64,000 nucleotides of DNA from Streptomyces sp. NBC_01262 (GCF_036226365.1 NZ_CP108462.1:6418501-6482500); one strand, 5' to 3'; shown: positions 9,071 to 17,986, numbered from the stretch's first letter. Translations and numbers: made by a program. Notes: generated from the letters alone by a model not told the origin.

Positions 9071-11049
9071 GACGCCCTCTCCTCCTGGTGCGGGGTGACC
9101 ACGGCGAGCACCTGGTCCATGGCCACCGTGCTGCCGGGGGCTACGTCTATCTCGGTGACCGTGCCGGCGTGCGGGGCGGTGATGACGTGCTCCATCTTCA
9201 TCGCCTCCACCACCAGCAGGCTCTGCCCGGCGGTGACCGTGTCGCCCTTGGAGACCTTGACCACGGTCACCGTCCCCGGCATGGGAGCTGCGAGGGTGTC
9301 GAGCCCGCCGGCTCCCGCGCCGCCGCGCAGCGCCGCCTCCACGGGATCGTGGTCGGCGACCTGCCAGCTGTCCCCGTCCCGGCCGAGCCACGCCCCGGCG
9401 TGGTGGAAGGTGTGCGTCACACCGCCCCAGTCCAGGATCACCCGGCCGTCCCCGGCCGCCAGCAGCCGGGCCCGCAGGGGCGGGCCTTCGCTGATGCGGA
9501 CCTCGCCTTCGCGGACCTGTACTGCGACGGGTTCGAGACCCGGCACTCTCAGGTGGTGCACGGTCCACGCCGCCTCGCCGCCCAGCCGGAAGCCGCTGGG
9601 CACGGAGAACGGGTCGATCCAGCCGCCGGAAGGCTCAAGCGCGGCCTGCCGCAACAGCGCCGCCGCACCGTAGACCTCATCCGGGACCTCACCGGGCAGC
9701 AGCCTCGCGAGCTCCCGGTCGATCAGCCCCGTGTCCAGGTCCGCGGCGACGACGTCCGGATGCGCCAGCAGCCGCCGCAGGAAGCCGGTGTTGGTGTCCA
9801 GGCCCAGGACGGTCATGTCCGCGAGGGCCGCCCGCAGGCGGCGCAGCGCGGTGGCCCGGTCGGGGCCATGGGCGATGACCTTGGCGAGCATCGGGTCGTA
9901 GGCCGTGCCGATCTCGGTGCCGGCCGTGAGCCCGGAGTCGACCCGTACGCCCTCGCCCCGCGGTTCGTGCAGGGCGAGCACCGTACCCGCCGACGGCAGG
10001 AAGCCCCGCGCGGGGACCTCCGCGCAGATCCGCGCCTCCACGGCGTGCCCGGTCAGCTCGATGTCCTCCTGGCCGAAGGGCAGATGCTCGCCCGCCGCGA
10101 CCCGCAGCTGCCACTCGACCAGGTCCAGGCCGGTGATGAACTCCGTGACGGGGTGTTCCACCTGCAGGCGGGTGTTCATCTCCATGAAGCAGTACGCCGA
10201 CGGGTCGCTCCCCGGCACGATGAACTCGACCGTCCCGGCCCCGACATAGCCGCAGCTGCGCGCCGCCTGGACGGCGGCCGCGCCCATGGCGGCCCGGGTG
10301 TCCGGGTGGAGGAGGGCCGAGGGGGCTTCCTCGATGACCTTCTGGTGCCGGCGTTGCAGCGAGCACTCGCGCTCGCCGAGGTGGACCACCTGGCCGTGAC
10401 CGTCCGCCAGGATCTGGATCTCGATATGGCGGGGGCGGTCGATCCAGCGCTCCACCAGCAGGGTGTCGTCGCCGAAGGACCCGAGTGCCTCGCGCCGGGC
10501 GGCAGCGATCTCCTCGGCGAGCAGTGACTCGTCGTGGACGAGCCGCATGCCCTTGCCGCCGCCGCCCGCCGATGGTTTGAGCAGCACCGGGGTGCCGATC
10601 TCCCGTGCGGCGGCGATCAGCTGGCCGTCGTCGAGCCCGCTGCCGCTGCTGCCGGGGACGACCGGGACCCCGGCGGCCCGCACGGTCTCCTTGGCGCGGA
10701 TCTTGTCGCCCATGAGCCCGATCGCATCGGCCGGAGGGCCGATGAAGACCAGTCCGGCGTGGTCGCAGGACCGGGCGAAGGAGGCGTTCTCGGCGAGGAA
10801 GCCATAGCCGGGGTGGACGGCCTGCGCGCCGGTGCGGGCGGCGGCGTCCAGCAGCCGCTCGATGGACAGGTAGCTCTGCGCGGCGGCGGCCGGCCCGATG
10901 CGTACGGCGGTGTCGGCCTCCCGCACATGCCGGGCGCCGGCATCGGCGTCGCTGAAGACGGCGACCGACCGAACACCGAGTCGGCGCAGGGTGCGCACGA
11001 CGCGGACGGCGATCTCGCCTCGGTTGGCCACGAGGACGGTGTCGAACAT
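9067..11049 (-). CDS. accA1: Acyl-CoA carboxylase alpha subunit (biotin carboxylase + BCCP)
   Basis: 660 residues. Biotin carboxylase occupies about residues 1-450 (LVANRGEIAVRVVRT, ATP-grasp loop KPSAGGGGKGM, EMNTRLQVEHPVTE). A linker/BT-like region follows, and a C-terminal biotinyl domain has VVEAMKMEHV with the biotinyl lysine near residue 618. With the beta subunit encoded upstream it would carboxylate a short-chain acyl-CoA; given hmgL and the dehydrogenase next to it, 3-methylcrotonyl-CoA is the likeliest substrate, with acetyl-/propionyl-CoA possible. It starts 18 bp after the accD1 stop, with a strong GGGGGAGGG site. Confidence 0.94.
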   Translation of the reverse strand: MFDTVLVANRGEIAVRVVRTLRRLGVRSVAVFSDADAGARHVREADTAVRIGPAAAAQSYLSIERLLDAAARTGAQAVHPGYGFLAENASFARSCDHAGLVFIGPPADAIGLMGDKIRAKETVRAAGVPVVPGSSGSGLDDGQLIAAAREIGTPVLLKPSAGGGGKGMRLVHDESLLAEEIAAARREALGSFGDDTLLVERWIDRPRHIEIQILADGHGQVVHLGERECSLQRRHQKVIEEAPSALLHPDTRAAMGAAAVQAARSCGYVGAGTVEFIVPGSDPSAYCFMEMNTRLQVEHPVTEFITGLDLVEWQLRVAAGEHLPFGQEDIELTGHAVEARICAEVPARGFLPSAGTVLALHEPRGEGVRVDSGLTAGTEIGTAYDPMLAKVIAHGPDRATALRRLRAALADMTVLGLDTNTGFLRRLLAHPDVVAADLDTGLIDRELARLLPGEVPDEVYGAAALLRQAALEPSGGWIDPFSVPSGFRLGGEAAWTVHHLRVPGLEPVAVQVREGEVRISEGPPLRARLLAAGDGRVILDWGGVTHTFHHAGAWLGRDGDSWQVADHDPVEAALRGGAGAGGLDTLAAPMPGTVTVVKVSKGDTVTAGQSLLVVEAMKMEHVITAPHAGTVTEIDVAPGSTVAMDQVLAVVTPHQEERAS

Positions 11050-11067
11050 GGTGTGGCTTCCCTCCCC

Positions 11068-12696
11068 CTACATCCGGAAGACGCCGAAGCCTGGCGCCGT
11101 CGGATCGTGTTGCGGAATGGGTGCGTTGGCACACGCGGTGAGTGCGAGACCCAGGACCTGCCGGGTCTCCATGGGGTCGATGACCCCGTCGTCCCAGAGC
11201 CGGGCCGTCGCGTAGTAGGCGTTTCCCTGCTCTTCGTACTGGGAGCGGATGGGGGCCTTGAACTCCTCCTCCGCCTCCTCGGACCACTTCTCGCCGTTCG
11301 CGGCCAGCTGGTCGCGCTTGACGGTGGCCAGGACGGAGGCGGCCTGCTCGCCGCCCATGACGGAGATCTTGGCGTTGGGCCACATCCACAGGAAGCGCGG
11401 TGAGTAGGCCCGGCCGCACATCGAGTAGTTCCCGGCGCCGTACGAGCCGCCGATGACCACGGTCAGCTTCGGCACCCGGGTCGAGGCGACAGCCGTGACC
11501 ATCTTCGCGCCGTGCTTGGCGATGCCGCCGGCCTCGTACTGGCGGCCCACCATGAAGCCCGAGATGTTCTGGAGGAACAGCAACGGGATGGCCCGCTGGT
11601 CGCACAGCTCGATGAAGTGGGCGCCCTTCTGGGCCGATTCGGAGAACAGGATGCCGTTGTTGGCGATGATGCCGACCGGATGGCCGTGGACGCGCGCGAA
11701 GCCGGTGACCAGCGTCGTGCCGTATTCGGGCTTGAACTCGGCGAAGCGGCTGCCGTCCGTGATCCGGGCGATCACCTCCCGCACGTCGTACGGGGTGCGG
11801 GAGTCAACCGGCACCGCGCCGTAGAGCCCGGCCGGGTCGACAGCGGGGGCCTCCGCGGGCTCCACGGACCAGGGGAGGAGGCCGCGGGCGGGGAGGGTGG
11901 AGACGATGTTGCGGACGATGCGCAGGGCGTGGGCGTCGTCCTCGGCCAGGTGGTCGGTGACGCCGGAGACACGGGAGTGCACCTCGCCGCCGCCCAGTTC
12001 CTCGGCGGTCACCACCTCGCCGGTGGCGGCCTTCACCAGTGGCGGGCCGCCCAGGAAGATCGTGCCCTGGTTCCGGACGATGACCGCCTCGTCGCTCATC
12101 GCGGGGACATAGGCACCGCCGGCCGTGCAGGAGCCCATGACGGCGGCGATCTGCGGGATACCGCGGGCCGACATCGTGGCCTGGTTGTAGAAGATCCGCC
12201 CGAAGTGGTCGCGGTCGGGGAAGACCTCGTCCTGCCGGGGCAGGAAGGCGCCGCCGGAGTCGACGAGATAGACGCAGGGCAGCCGGTTGTCGAGCGCGAT
12301 CTCCTGAGCGCGCAGGTGCTTCTTGACGGTCATCGGGTAGTACGTGCCGCCCTTGACCGTCGCGTCATTGGCGACGACGACCACCTCACGGCCGGACACC
12401 CGGCCGATGCCGGCCACCACTCCGGCGGCGGGGGCCTGGCCCCCGTACATCCCGTCGGCGGCCAGCGGGGCCAGCTCCAGGAAGGGCGAGCCGGGATCGA
12501 GCAGTCCGTCCACCCGGTCGCGGGGCAGCAGTTTGCCGCGCGAGGTGTGCCGGGCTCTGGCCTTCTCGCCGCCGCCGAGCCGGGCGGCGGCGAGCTTGTC
12601 GCGCAGCCGGGCGGTGAGCTCCGCGTGCGCCTGTGCGTTGGCGCGGTACGCGTCGCTCGTGGGATCGGCTGCGCTTCGCAGCACAGGTGCTTCCAT
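11068..12696 (-). CDS. accD1: Acyl-CoA carboxylase beta subunit (carboxyltransferase)
   Basis: 542 residues from ATG 12696. Both crotonase-type halves of the carboxyltransferase are present: the first with KARARHTSRGKLLPRDRV, VDSGGAFLPRQDEVFPD and MGSCTAGGAYVPAMSDE; the second with LVTGFARVHGHPVGIIANNG, LLFLQNISGFMVG, GSYGAGNYSMCGRAYSPRF and GGEQAAS. FLQNISGFMVG and the overall pattern fit methylcrotonyl-CoA carboxylase beta chains best. It heads the operon; its promoter region contains the operator pair at 12715-12760, so it should be repressed by the divergent TetR regulator. The frame opens upstream to 12756, but that would run through the operators. Confidence 0.94.
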   Translation of the reverse strand: MEAPVLRSAADPTSDAYRANAQAHAELTARLRDKLAAARLGGGEKARARHTSRGKLLPRDRVDGLLDPGSPFLELAPLAADGMYGGQAPAAGVVAGIGRVSGREVVVVANDATVKGGTYYPMTVKKHLRAQEIALDNRLPCVYLVDSGGAFLPRQDEVFPDRDHFGRIFYNQATMSARGIPQIAAVMGSCTAGGAYVPAMSDEAVIVRNQGTIFLGGPPLVKAATGEVVTAEELGGGEVHSRVSGVTDHLAEDDAHALRIVRNIVSTLPARGLLPWSVEPAEAPAVDPAGLYGAVPVDSRTPYDVREVIARITDGSRFAEFKPEYGTTLVTGFARVHGHPVGIIANNGILFSESAQKGAHFIELCDQRAIPLLFLQNISGFMVGRQYEAGGIAKHGAKMVTAVASTRVPKLTVVIGGSYGAGNYSMCGRAYSPRFLWMWPNAKISVMGGEQAASVLATVKRDQLAANGEKWSEEAEEEFKAPIRSQYEEQGNAYYATARLWDDGVIDPMETRQVLGLALTACANAPIPQHDPTAPGFGVFRM

Positions 12697-12714
12697 GGCC
12701 CGGCCCCCGGTCAG

Positions 12715-12730
12715 GTTAGCGATCGTTAAC
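12715..12730. promoter_or_regulatory. AccR-type operator 1 (15 of 16 match)
   Basis: GTTAG-CGATCG-TTAAC, one base off the AccR consensus GTTAA-N6-TTAAC reported in Streptomyces avermitilis. It lies 19 bp upstream of the accD1 start, where it would cover the promoter core or early leader of that operon. Confidence 0.8.
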
Positions 12731-12744
12731 GTGTTCTCCACCAC

Positions 12745-12760
12745 GTTAACGCTCATTAAC
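12745..12760. promoter_or_regulatory. AccR-type operator 2 (perfect match)
   Basis: GTTAA-CGCTCA-TTAAC fits GTTAA-N6-TTAAC exactly. It is centred 30 bp from operator 1 and covers the likely -35 (TTAACG 12746-12751) of the divergent TetR gene, so binding should also give autorepression. Confidence 0.85.
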
Positions 12761-12769
12761 GGGGTTGTC

Positions 12770-12775
12770 TAGAAT
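12770..12775 (+). promoter_or_regulatory. -10 element of the accR promoter; probable leaderless transcript
   Basis: TAGAAT at 12770-12775 with TTAACG at 12746-12751 (18-bp spacing). The ATG at 12783 is 7 bp beyond the -10, so transcription should start at or next to the A of the start codon. No ribosome binding site precedes the ATG, which agrees with a leaderless mRNA. Confidence 0.6.
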
Positions 12776-12782
12776 TAATTTC

Positions 12783-13394
12783 ATGACCTCCACGAAGGCC
12801 CCCACGAACCGGCGCGAGCAGATCCTCAGGGAGGCCGCTCGACTCTTCGCCGAGCGGGGCTTCCACGGTGTCGGAGTGGACGAGATAGGTGCCGCGGTGG
12901 GCATCAGCGGCCCCGGCCTCTACCGGCATTTCGCGGGCAAGGACGCGATGCTCGCCGAGCTCCTGGTCGGCATCAGCGGCCGGCTGATGGCTGCCGGGAA
13001 GCTGCGGGTGTCCGAGGCCGCCGGTCCGGCCGAGGCGCTGGACGCCCTGATCCGGGGCCATATCGACTTCGCGCTCGACGACCGGCCGCTGATCACCCTC
13101 CACGACCGCGAGCTGGACCGGCTGCGCGACTCCGACCGCAAGCTCGTGCGGCAGCTCCAGCGGCAGTACGTGGAGCAGTGGGTCGGGGTGGTCCGCCAGG
13201 TGCACCCGGTCGCGCCCGAGCCCGAGACCCGGGCGGCCGTCCACGCGGTCTTCGGACTGCTGAACTCCACCCCGCACCTGGGCCCGCACGGCGGCCTGCC
13301 CGGCCGGGAGGCGACGGCCGCGGTGCTGCGCCGGCTCGCCCTCGGCGCTTTTGCCGCTCTGGACATTCCGGCCGACCGGCAAGTAACTTACTGA
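12783..13394 (+). CDS. accR: AccR-like TetR repressor of short-chain acyl-CoA metabolism
   Basis: 203 residues from ATG 12783. The N-terminal TetR helix-turn-helix spans about residues 15-60 (REQILREAARLFAERGFHGVGVDEIGAAVGISGPGLYRHFAGKDAML); the rest is a helical ligand domain. It is divergent from accD1 with two GTTAA-N6-TTAAC-type boxes between, the site and setting described for AccR, which senses short-chain acyl-CoAs in S. avermitilis. Name is by context plus operator match. A second acyl-CoA dehydrogenase gene follows 59 bp downstream in the same direction. Confidence 0.85.
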   Translation: MTSTKAPTNRREQILREAARLFAERGFHGVGVDEIGAAVGISGPGLYRHFAGKDAMLAELLVGISGRLMAAGKLRVSEAAGPAEALDALIRGHIDFALDDRPLITLHDRELDRLRDSDRKLVRQLQRQYVEQWVGVVRQVHPVAPEPETRAAVHAVFGLLNSTPHLGPHGGLPGREATAAVLRRLALGAFAALDIPADRQVTY

Positions 13395-13453
13395 GCGCTT
13401 GCTTACTCGGCTTGCTGACTTGCTCACCATGCGCACCGCAGAGGAGGCGCCCA

Positions 13454-14611
13454 GTGCGTCGCACGGTTTACAACGAGGACCACGAGGCGTTCCGGGAGAC
13501 CATCCGGGACTTCATCGCCTCCGAGGTAGTGCCCGTCTACCCCGAGTGGGAGCAGGCCGGCTACCCGCCCCGCGACTTCTACCTCAAGCTCGGTGAGCTG
13601 GGCATATTCGGCATCGAGGTCCCGGAGGAGTACGGCGGCGCCGGCGTCACCGGCTGGAAGTTCAGCGCCGTGGTCACCGAGGAGTGCGCCCGGGCCGGCG
13701 TCAGCTTCGGCAGCAGCGGTGTGCACACCGGCCTCGTCCTGCCGTACATCCTCGAATTCGCCAACGAGGAGCAGAAGAAGCGCTGGCTGCCGCCCTTCAT
13801 CACCGGCGAGATGATGACGGCCATCGCCATGACCGAGCCCGGCACCGGCTCCGACCTGGCCGGTATGACCACCAACGCCAAGCTCTCCGAGGACGGCACG
13901 CACTACGTCCTCAACGGCGCCAAGACCTTCATCACCGGCGGCGTCGTCGCCGACATGGTGCTGGTCGTCTGCCGCACCTCGCCGGCCACCCCGGAGAACC
14001 GCCGCGCCGGTCTTTCCATCCTGGCCGTCGACACCAAGAGCGAGGGCTACGCGGTCGGCCGCAAGCTCGACAAGATCGGCCTGCGCACCTCCGACACCGC
14101 AGAGCTGTCCTTCACCGATGTCAGGGTCCCGGTCGAGGATCTGCTCGGCGACGAGGGCAAGGGTTTCTCCTACCTCGCCCACAACCTGGCCGTCGAGCGC
14201 CTGGCCATCGCCGTCGGCTCCTACGCTCAGGCCGACGCCGCCGTCCGCTTCGCCACCCAGTACGTGCGCGACCGCAAGGTCTTCGGCAAGTCCGTCTCGG
14301 AGTTCCAGAACACCAAGTTCGTACTCGCCGACTGCGCATCCGACGTCGACGCCATGGAGGCCGTCGTCGACCGCGCCCTGGAGGCGCACGAGACCGGCGA
14401 CTTCACCGCCGCCGACGCCGCACGCGCAAAGCTGTTCTGCACCGAGAACGCCGCCAAGGTGATCGACAAGTGCCTGCAGCTGCACGGCGGCTACGGCTAC
14501 ATGCTGGAGTACCCCATCGCCCGCCTGTACGCCGACAACCGTGTGCACCGCATCTACGGCGGCACCAGCGAGGTCATGCGCTCGATCATCGCCAAGTCGC
14601 TGGGTCTGTGA
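13454..14611 (+). CDS. Acyl-CoA dehydrogenase
   Basis: 385 residues from GTG 13454, with GAGGAGG seven bases upstream. Family marks: IEVPEEYGGAGVTG, MTEPGTGSDLAGMTTNA, VLNGAKTFITGG, DKIGLRTSDTAELSF, RKVFGKSVSEFQNTKFVLAD and LQLHGGYGYMLEYPIARLYADNRVHRIYGGTSEVMRSIIAK. The C-terminal GGTSE is where the catalytic base usually falls in long-chain/other ACADs that use the preceding region, so chain-length preference cannot be read off. It lies between accR and a TesB-like thioesterase (16 bp gap), suggesting an operon for acyl-CoA oxidation. A small palindrome AGTAA-C-TTACT (13382-13392) lies upstream, over the accR stop. Confidence 0.9.
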   Translation: MRRTVYNEDHEAFRETIRDFIASEVVPVYPEWEQAGYPPRDFYLKLGELGIFGIEVPEEYGGAGVTGWKFSAVVTEECARAGVSFGSSGVHTGLVLPYILEFANEEQKKRWLPPFITGEMMTAIAMTEPGTGSDLAGMTTNAKLSEDGTHYVLNGAKTFITGGVVADMVLVVCRTSPATPENRRAGLSILAVDTKSEGYAVGRKLDKIGLRTSDTAELSFTDVRVPVEDLLGDEGKGFSYLAHNLAVERLAIAVGSYAQADAAVRFATQYVRDRKVFGKSVSEFQNTKFVLADCASDVDAMEAVVDRALEAHETGDFTAADAARAKLFCTENAAKVIDKCLQLHGGYGYMLEYPIARLYADNRVHRIYGGTSEVMRSIIAKSLGL

Positions 14612-14627
14612 CCGGAGCCCGGAACCA

Positions 14628-15512
14628 GTGACGAACGACGCACTGCAGTCCCTGCTCGATCTGCTCGACCTGGAGCGGATCGAGCAGGACATCTTCCGCG
14701 GCACCAGCCTGCCCGCCATCGTGCCGCGCGTCTTCGGCGGCCAGGTCGCCGCCCAGGCGCTGGTCGCGGCCGGCCGCACCGTGCCGCAGGACCGCGCCGC
14801 GCACTCCCTGCACGCGTACTTCCTGCGCACCGGCGATCCGGGCGCGCCGATCGTCTACGAGGTCGACCGGATCCGCGACGGCCGCTCCTTCACCACCCGC
14901 CGGGTCGTGGCGGTGCAGCACGGACAGCCGATCTTCCACCTGTCGGCGTCCTTCCAGGCGTACGAGGACGGCCTCGACCACCAGGAGCCGATGCCCCCGG
15001 CCCCGGACCCCGAGACCCTGCCCTCGGCCGAGGAACTGCTGCCTGCGCATGCCGACAAGTTCCCCGACCCCGGTGTCCTGGACCGGCTCCTTGAGTCACG
15101 CGCCGCCGTGGACTTGCGCTATGTCGACGATCCGCCCTACCTCACGGCCGGCCGGGGGCCCCGCGAGCCACGCTCCCAGGTCTGGTTCCGCACCAGGGGC
15201 AAGCTCGCCGACGACCCGCTGCTGCATGTCTGCCTCGCGACCTACGTGTCGGACATGACCCTGCTCGACTCGGTCCTGCTCGCCCACGGCCGGGGCGGCT
15301 GGGCCGTCGGCGACGTCGTCGGTGCGAGCCTCGACCACGCCATGTGGTTCCACCGGCCCTTCCGCGCCGACGAATGGCTGCTCTACGACCAGCAGAGCCC
15401 CTCCGCCTCCGGTGGCCGCGGGCTCGGCACGGCCCGCATCTACACCAGCGACGGCCGGCTGGCCGTGTCCGTCATCCAGGAAGGCGTCGTGCGCGTGCCG
15501 CGCAGCAACTAG
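14628..15512 (+). CDS. Acyl-CoA thioesterase II (TesB-like)
   Basis: 294 residues from GTG 14628. It should hydrolyse acyl-CoA to free acid and CoA. Two hot-dog domains are visible: N-terminal LPAIVPRVFGGQVAAQALVAAGRTV with HSLHAYFLRTGDP and VQHGQPIFHLSASFQAYEDG; C-terminal YVSDMTLLDSVLLAHGRGG, SLDHAMWFHRPFRADEWLLYDQQSP and GRGLGTARIYTSDGRLAVSVIQEGVVR. The aspartate and Q/T residues of the TesB triad fall in these C-terminal motifs. It is 16 bp after the acyl-CoA dehydrogenase, consistent with cotranscription. Confidence 0.92.
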   Translation: MTNDALQSLLDLLDLERIEQDIFRGTSLPAIVPRVFGGQVAAQALVAAGRTVPQDRAAHSLHAYFLRTGDPGAPIVYEVDRIRDGRSFTTRRVVAVQHGQPIFHLSASFQAYEDGLDHQEPMPPAPDPETLPSAEELLPAHADKFPDPGVLDRLLESRAAVDLRYVDDPPYLTAGRGPREPRSQVWFRTRGKLADDPLLHVCLATYVSDMTLLDSVLLAHGRGGWAVGDVVGASLDHAMWFHRPFRADEWLLYDQQSPSASGGRGLGTARIYTSDGRLAVSVIQEGVVRVPRSN

Positions 15513-15539
15513 GCGCTGCGCTGCGCCGCCCGGGACCGC

Positions 15540-16337
15540 TCAGGGCTGCGGCTCCAGTCCTGCCGCGTCCAGGAGATACGCCGTCAGCGGGTCGTAGAAG
15601 CGCGGGTCGATCACGTGGTCGTCGAGCGGGATGGTCACCGAGACCGTGCCTTCGGCCTCGCCGATGAAGAGCGCCGGGTCGTTGCAGTCGGCGTAGCCGA
15701 TCGCGTCGATGCCGCGCTGGCCCGCGCAGCCCGCCCAGCCGTGGTCGGCGACGACGAGGTCCGGCAGCGGCTGCCCCTGGGCTTCGAGGGCGTCGAGGAT
15801 CGCGGCCATGGGGGCGGCGGAGTGGGTGTGCCAGAGCGTGGCGCCGCGCTCCAGCATGGCCACGTCGCAGAACTGGAAGACGCCGCCCTCGTCGGCGGTC
15901 AGCCCGCCGGGTATCCGGACGATGTCGCAGCCGGCGCCGCGCATGGCGGCGGCCGTCTTGCGGTGCACGTCGAGCAGCCCGCCCGGGTGGCCGGTCGCGA
16001 ACAGCACACGCTGCCCTGCCTCCGCCGCCTTGCGCAGGCGGGTTGCCGCCCGGTCGAGGGCGTCGATGGTCAGCTCGGGGTCGATGGTGTCCTGCCCGGT
16101 GCGGTTCGCGGGATCGTCGTCGACCCCGCATCGGTCCGCCATCACCGCGAGCACGTCCTGCTCGTCCGTCCACCGGTCGCCGAGTTCGAGCCCGAACCAG
16201 AAGTACCGGTCGCCCTGCGAGAGCTTGCGGTAGTGGGAGAGGTTGTTCTCGCGGGGGGTGGCGACATCGCCCGCTATGCGGGTGCGGACGAGATGCTCGG
16301 CGAGCGATTGGCGGGACGGTGCGGTGGCAAAGGACAT
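15540..16337 (-). CDS. Predicted phosphatase (Streptomyces 'Phosphatase' family)
   Basis: 265 residues from ATG 16337. It resembles a family annotated simply as phosphatase in actinomycetes. Visible conserved parts: RENNLSHYRKLSQGDRYFWFGLELGDRWTDEQDVLAVMA near the N-terminus, RVLFATGHPGGLLDVHRK in the middle, LWHTHSAAPMAAIL, and VVADHGWAGCAGQRGIDAIGYADCNDPALFIGEAEG. The last part carries D/N/G-rich loops typical of a nucleotide- or phosphate-handling fold. No signal peptide or membrane segment. It is convergent with the thioesterase gene and 100 bp downstream of the PucR regulator. Substrate unknown. Confidence 0.65.
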   Translation of the reverse strand: MSFATAPSRQSLAEHLVRTRIAGDVATPRENNLSHYRKLSQGDRYFWFGLELGDRWTDEQDVLAVMADRCGVDDDPANRTGQDTIDPELTIDALDRAATRLRKAAEAGQRVLFATGHPGGLLDVHRKTAAAMRGAGCDIVRIPGGLTADEGGVFQFCDVAMLERGATLWHTHSAAPMAAILDALEAQGQPLPDLVVADHGWAGCAGQRGIDAIGYADCNDPALFIGEAEGTVSVTIPLDDHVIDPRFYDPLTAYLLDAAGLEPQP

Positions 16338-16437
16338 GCGCCTATTGTCCCGTGTCCGCGCACGCGCGTGCGGGCGGTGCCTGATCGACGCCGAGGCGTG
16401 ACCTGCCGCCGGGCCGTCAGCACCTGCCGTCGGCGGC

Positions 16438-17946
16438 TCAGATCCAGCGCAGCGCGAACCACAGCTCCATACGGGTGTCCGGATCGTCCAGATCCATGTC
16501 CAGCAGCGCCGCCGCGCGGGCGATCCGCTGGCGCACGGTGTTGCGGTGCACCTGCAGGGCCACGGCTGTGCGGTCCCAGCTGCCGTGCAGCGCGAGCCAC
16601 GCGCGCAGGGTCGCCACGAGCGCGGCGGAGTCCGCGACGGGCGCGAGCGTGGCCCGGGCGTGGTCCCGCGCCTCACCGGGGGAGACGAGCCCGGCCACTC
16701 CCGTGTCGCCGCCACGGTGCAGGGCCATCGCGGACCGGGTGGCCACGGCCCGGCGCAGCGCTCCCGCCGCCTGCGCATCACCGGCGGGGAGTTCACCCGC
16801 GCCCACCGGGCCGCTCACCCCGAGCGTCCAGCCCGGCTGGGGCGTGACCTCACGGCCGGCCGGCAGCAGCAGTTTCACGGTGCCGGTGCCGATGTCTGTG
16901 TCGGGCTGGCCGTCGAACAGCGCCGTGCCCAGGGCCGTCCCGAGCGCGGCCGCCGCCAGGGGACCGGCGGCCGGCCCCCTGCGCAGGGCGTGCACCACGG
17001 TCCACTGCGCCCGCGCTCCCAGGAGCGGGGCGGCCTCCTCGGGCGGCGCGCCGAGCAGCAGCCGTACCAGGGCCGCTGACCGGCCCGCCTCGGCTGTCCC
17101 CAGGTGCGGGCCGGTCAGCAGGGACAGCAGAACGGCGGCGACGCCTCCGATGGTGTGGCCGGCGGGATCGCGATGCCCGGTGACGACCACCAGCACCGGC
17201 CGGTCGCCCGGCGCGCCCCCGGCGAGGGCGTACGCCGCCAGCTGCAGCCCTCCGACCGTGTCGGTGGCGGACGCGGGGGCCGGCCGGACCGTCCCGGCCA
17301 GCCGTCGGGCGGCTTCGCGGACCTCCGCGGCGGGGGCGGGCCCGGCCGCGTAGAGCTCCTGGCCGCCCGGCGAGACCAGGGCCGCCCAGCCGGTCGCGCT
17401 CCGGGCGAGCCTGCGCAGCACCGCCGGCACCGGGTCGGGACGGGCGGCGGCCGACGCGAGGGCCTGCTGGGCCTCGGTGACCCGGCGCAGTTCCCGGTCC
17501 CGGGCCTCGGCCATGGCCTGCCAGACCGCGCGGGCGACAGTGGTGAAAGGGGTGGCGGGCGGGACCTCGACCAGGGGCAGCCCGTAGCGCTCGCAGGCGG
17601 CGACCAGGGCGCGAGGGGTCTCGTCGTGCACAGGGGCGAGCCCGAAACCGAGGGCCGCCGCACCGCCGTCGACGGCGCGGGCCACATAGCGGTCGAGGTA
17701 GGCGCCCGCGCCCGCCGCCGACTCGAAGTGCGCTCCGGCGGTGAGCAGCAGTTCGCCGCCCAGCAGATAGGGAAGCGGATCCGCCATCTCGCTGGTGTGC
17801 ACCCAGCGCAGGGGCACGTCCTCCTCCGGCCCGGCGACCTTGCGCAGGCCGAGTTCGGTCAGGGCGAGCAGGGCCGACAGCGGCACGGCCGGCGTCGGCG
17901 GCCCGGTCGGCCCGGTCGAGCCGGTCGGCCCTGAGGATTGCGGCAT
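16438..17946 (-). CDS. PucR-family transcriptional regulator
   Basis: 502 residues. The N-terminal PucR ligand domain is about residues 20-145 (VPLSALLALTELGLRKVAG, VRWVHTSEMADPLPYLLGGELLLTAG, LGFGLAP). A GGDEF-like CdaR middle region follows, and the C-terminal HTH_30 motif is WDRTAVALQVHRNTVRQRI. PucR/CdaR proteins control purine, sugar-acid or nitrogen-compound catabolism. It is divergent from a decayed symporter gene and a ureohydrolase/ThDP-enzyme pair, so that cluster is its likely target. ATG 17946 is used here; a GTG 15 bases upstream is also possible. A 12-bp perfect inverted repeat lies at 17951-17986. Confidence 0.85.
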   Translation of the reverse strand: MPQSSGPTGSTGPTGPPTPAVPLSALLALTELGLRKVAGPEEDVPLRWVHTSEMADPLPYLLGGELLLTAGAHFESAAGAGAYLDRYVARAVDGGAAALGFGLAPVHDETPRALVAACERYGLPLVEVPPATPFTTVARAVWQAMAEARDRELRRVTEAQQALASAAARPDPVPAVLRRLARSATGWAALVSPGGQELYAAGPAPAAEVREAARRLAGTVRPAPASATDTVGGLQLAAYALAGGAPGDRPVLVVVTGHRDPAGHTIGGVAAVLLSLLTGPHLGTAEAGRSAALVRLLLGAPPEEAAPLLGARAQWTVVHALRRGPAAGPLAAAALGTALGTALFDGQPDTDIGTGTVKLLLPAGREVTPQPGWTLGVSGPVGAGELPAGDAQAAGALRRAVATRSAMALHRGGDTGVAGLVSPGEARDHARATLAPVADSAALVATLRAWLALHGSWDRTAVALQVHRNTVRQRIARAAALLDMDLDDPDTRMELWFALRWI

Positions 17947-17950
17947 GTGC

Positions 17951-17986
17951 GTTCCATCCACTCCACCAGCTGAAAGTGGATGGAAC
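17951..17986. promoter_or_regulatory. Perfect 12-bp inverted repeat, probable PucR operator or leader hairpin
   Basis: 17951-17962 GTTCCATCCACT pairs with 17975-17986 AGTGGATGGAAC around a 12-nt spacer. It begins 4 bp upstream of the PucR ATG in the divergent gap, a natural place for an autoregulatory site; as RNA it would also hide the region just before the start. Confidence 0.65.

Noticed and set aside
12697..12756. Upstream in-frame extension of accD1
   Set aside because: It would be translated through both AccR-type operators and has no ribosome site.
13382..13392. AGTAA-C-TTACT palindrome as an AccR site
   Set aside because: Does not fit GTTAA-N6-TTAAC and is too short to claim as an operator.
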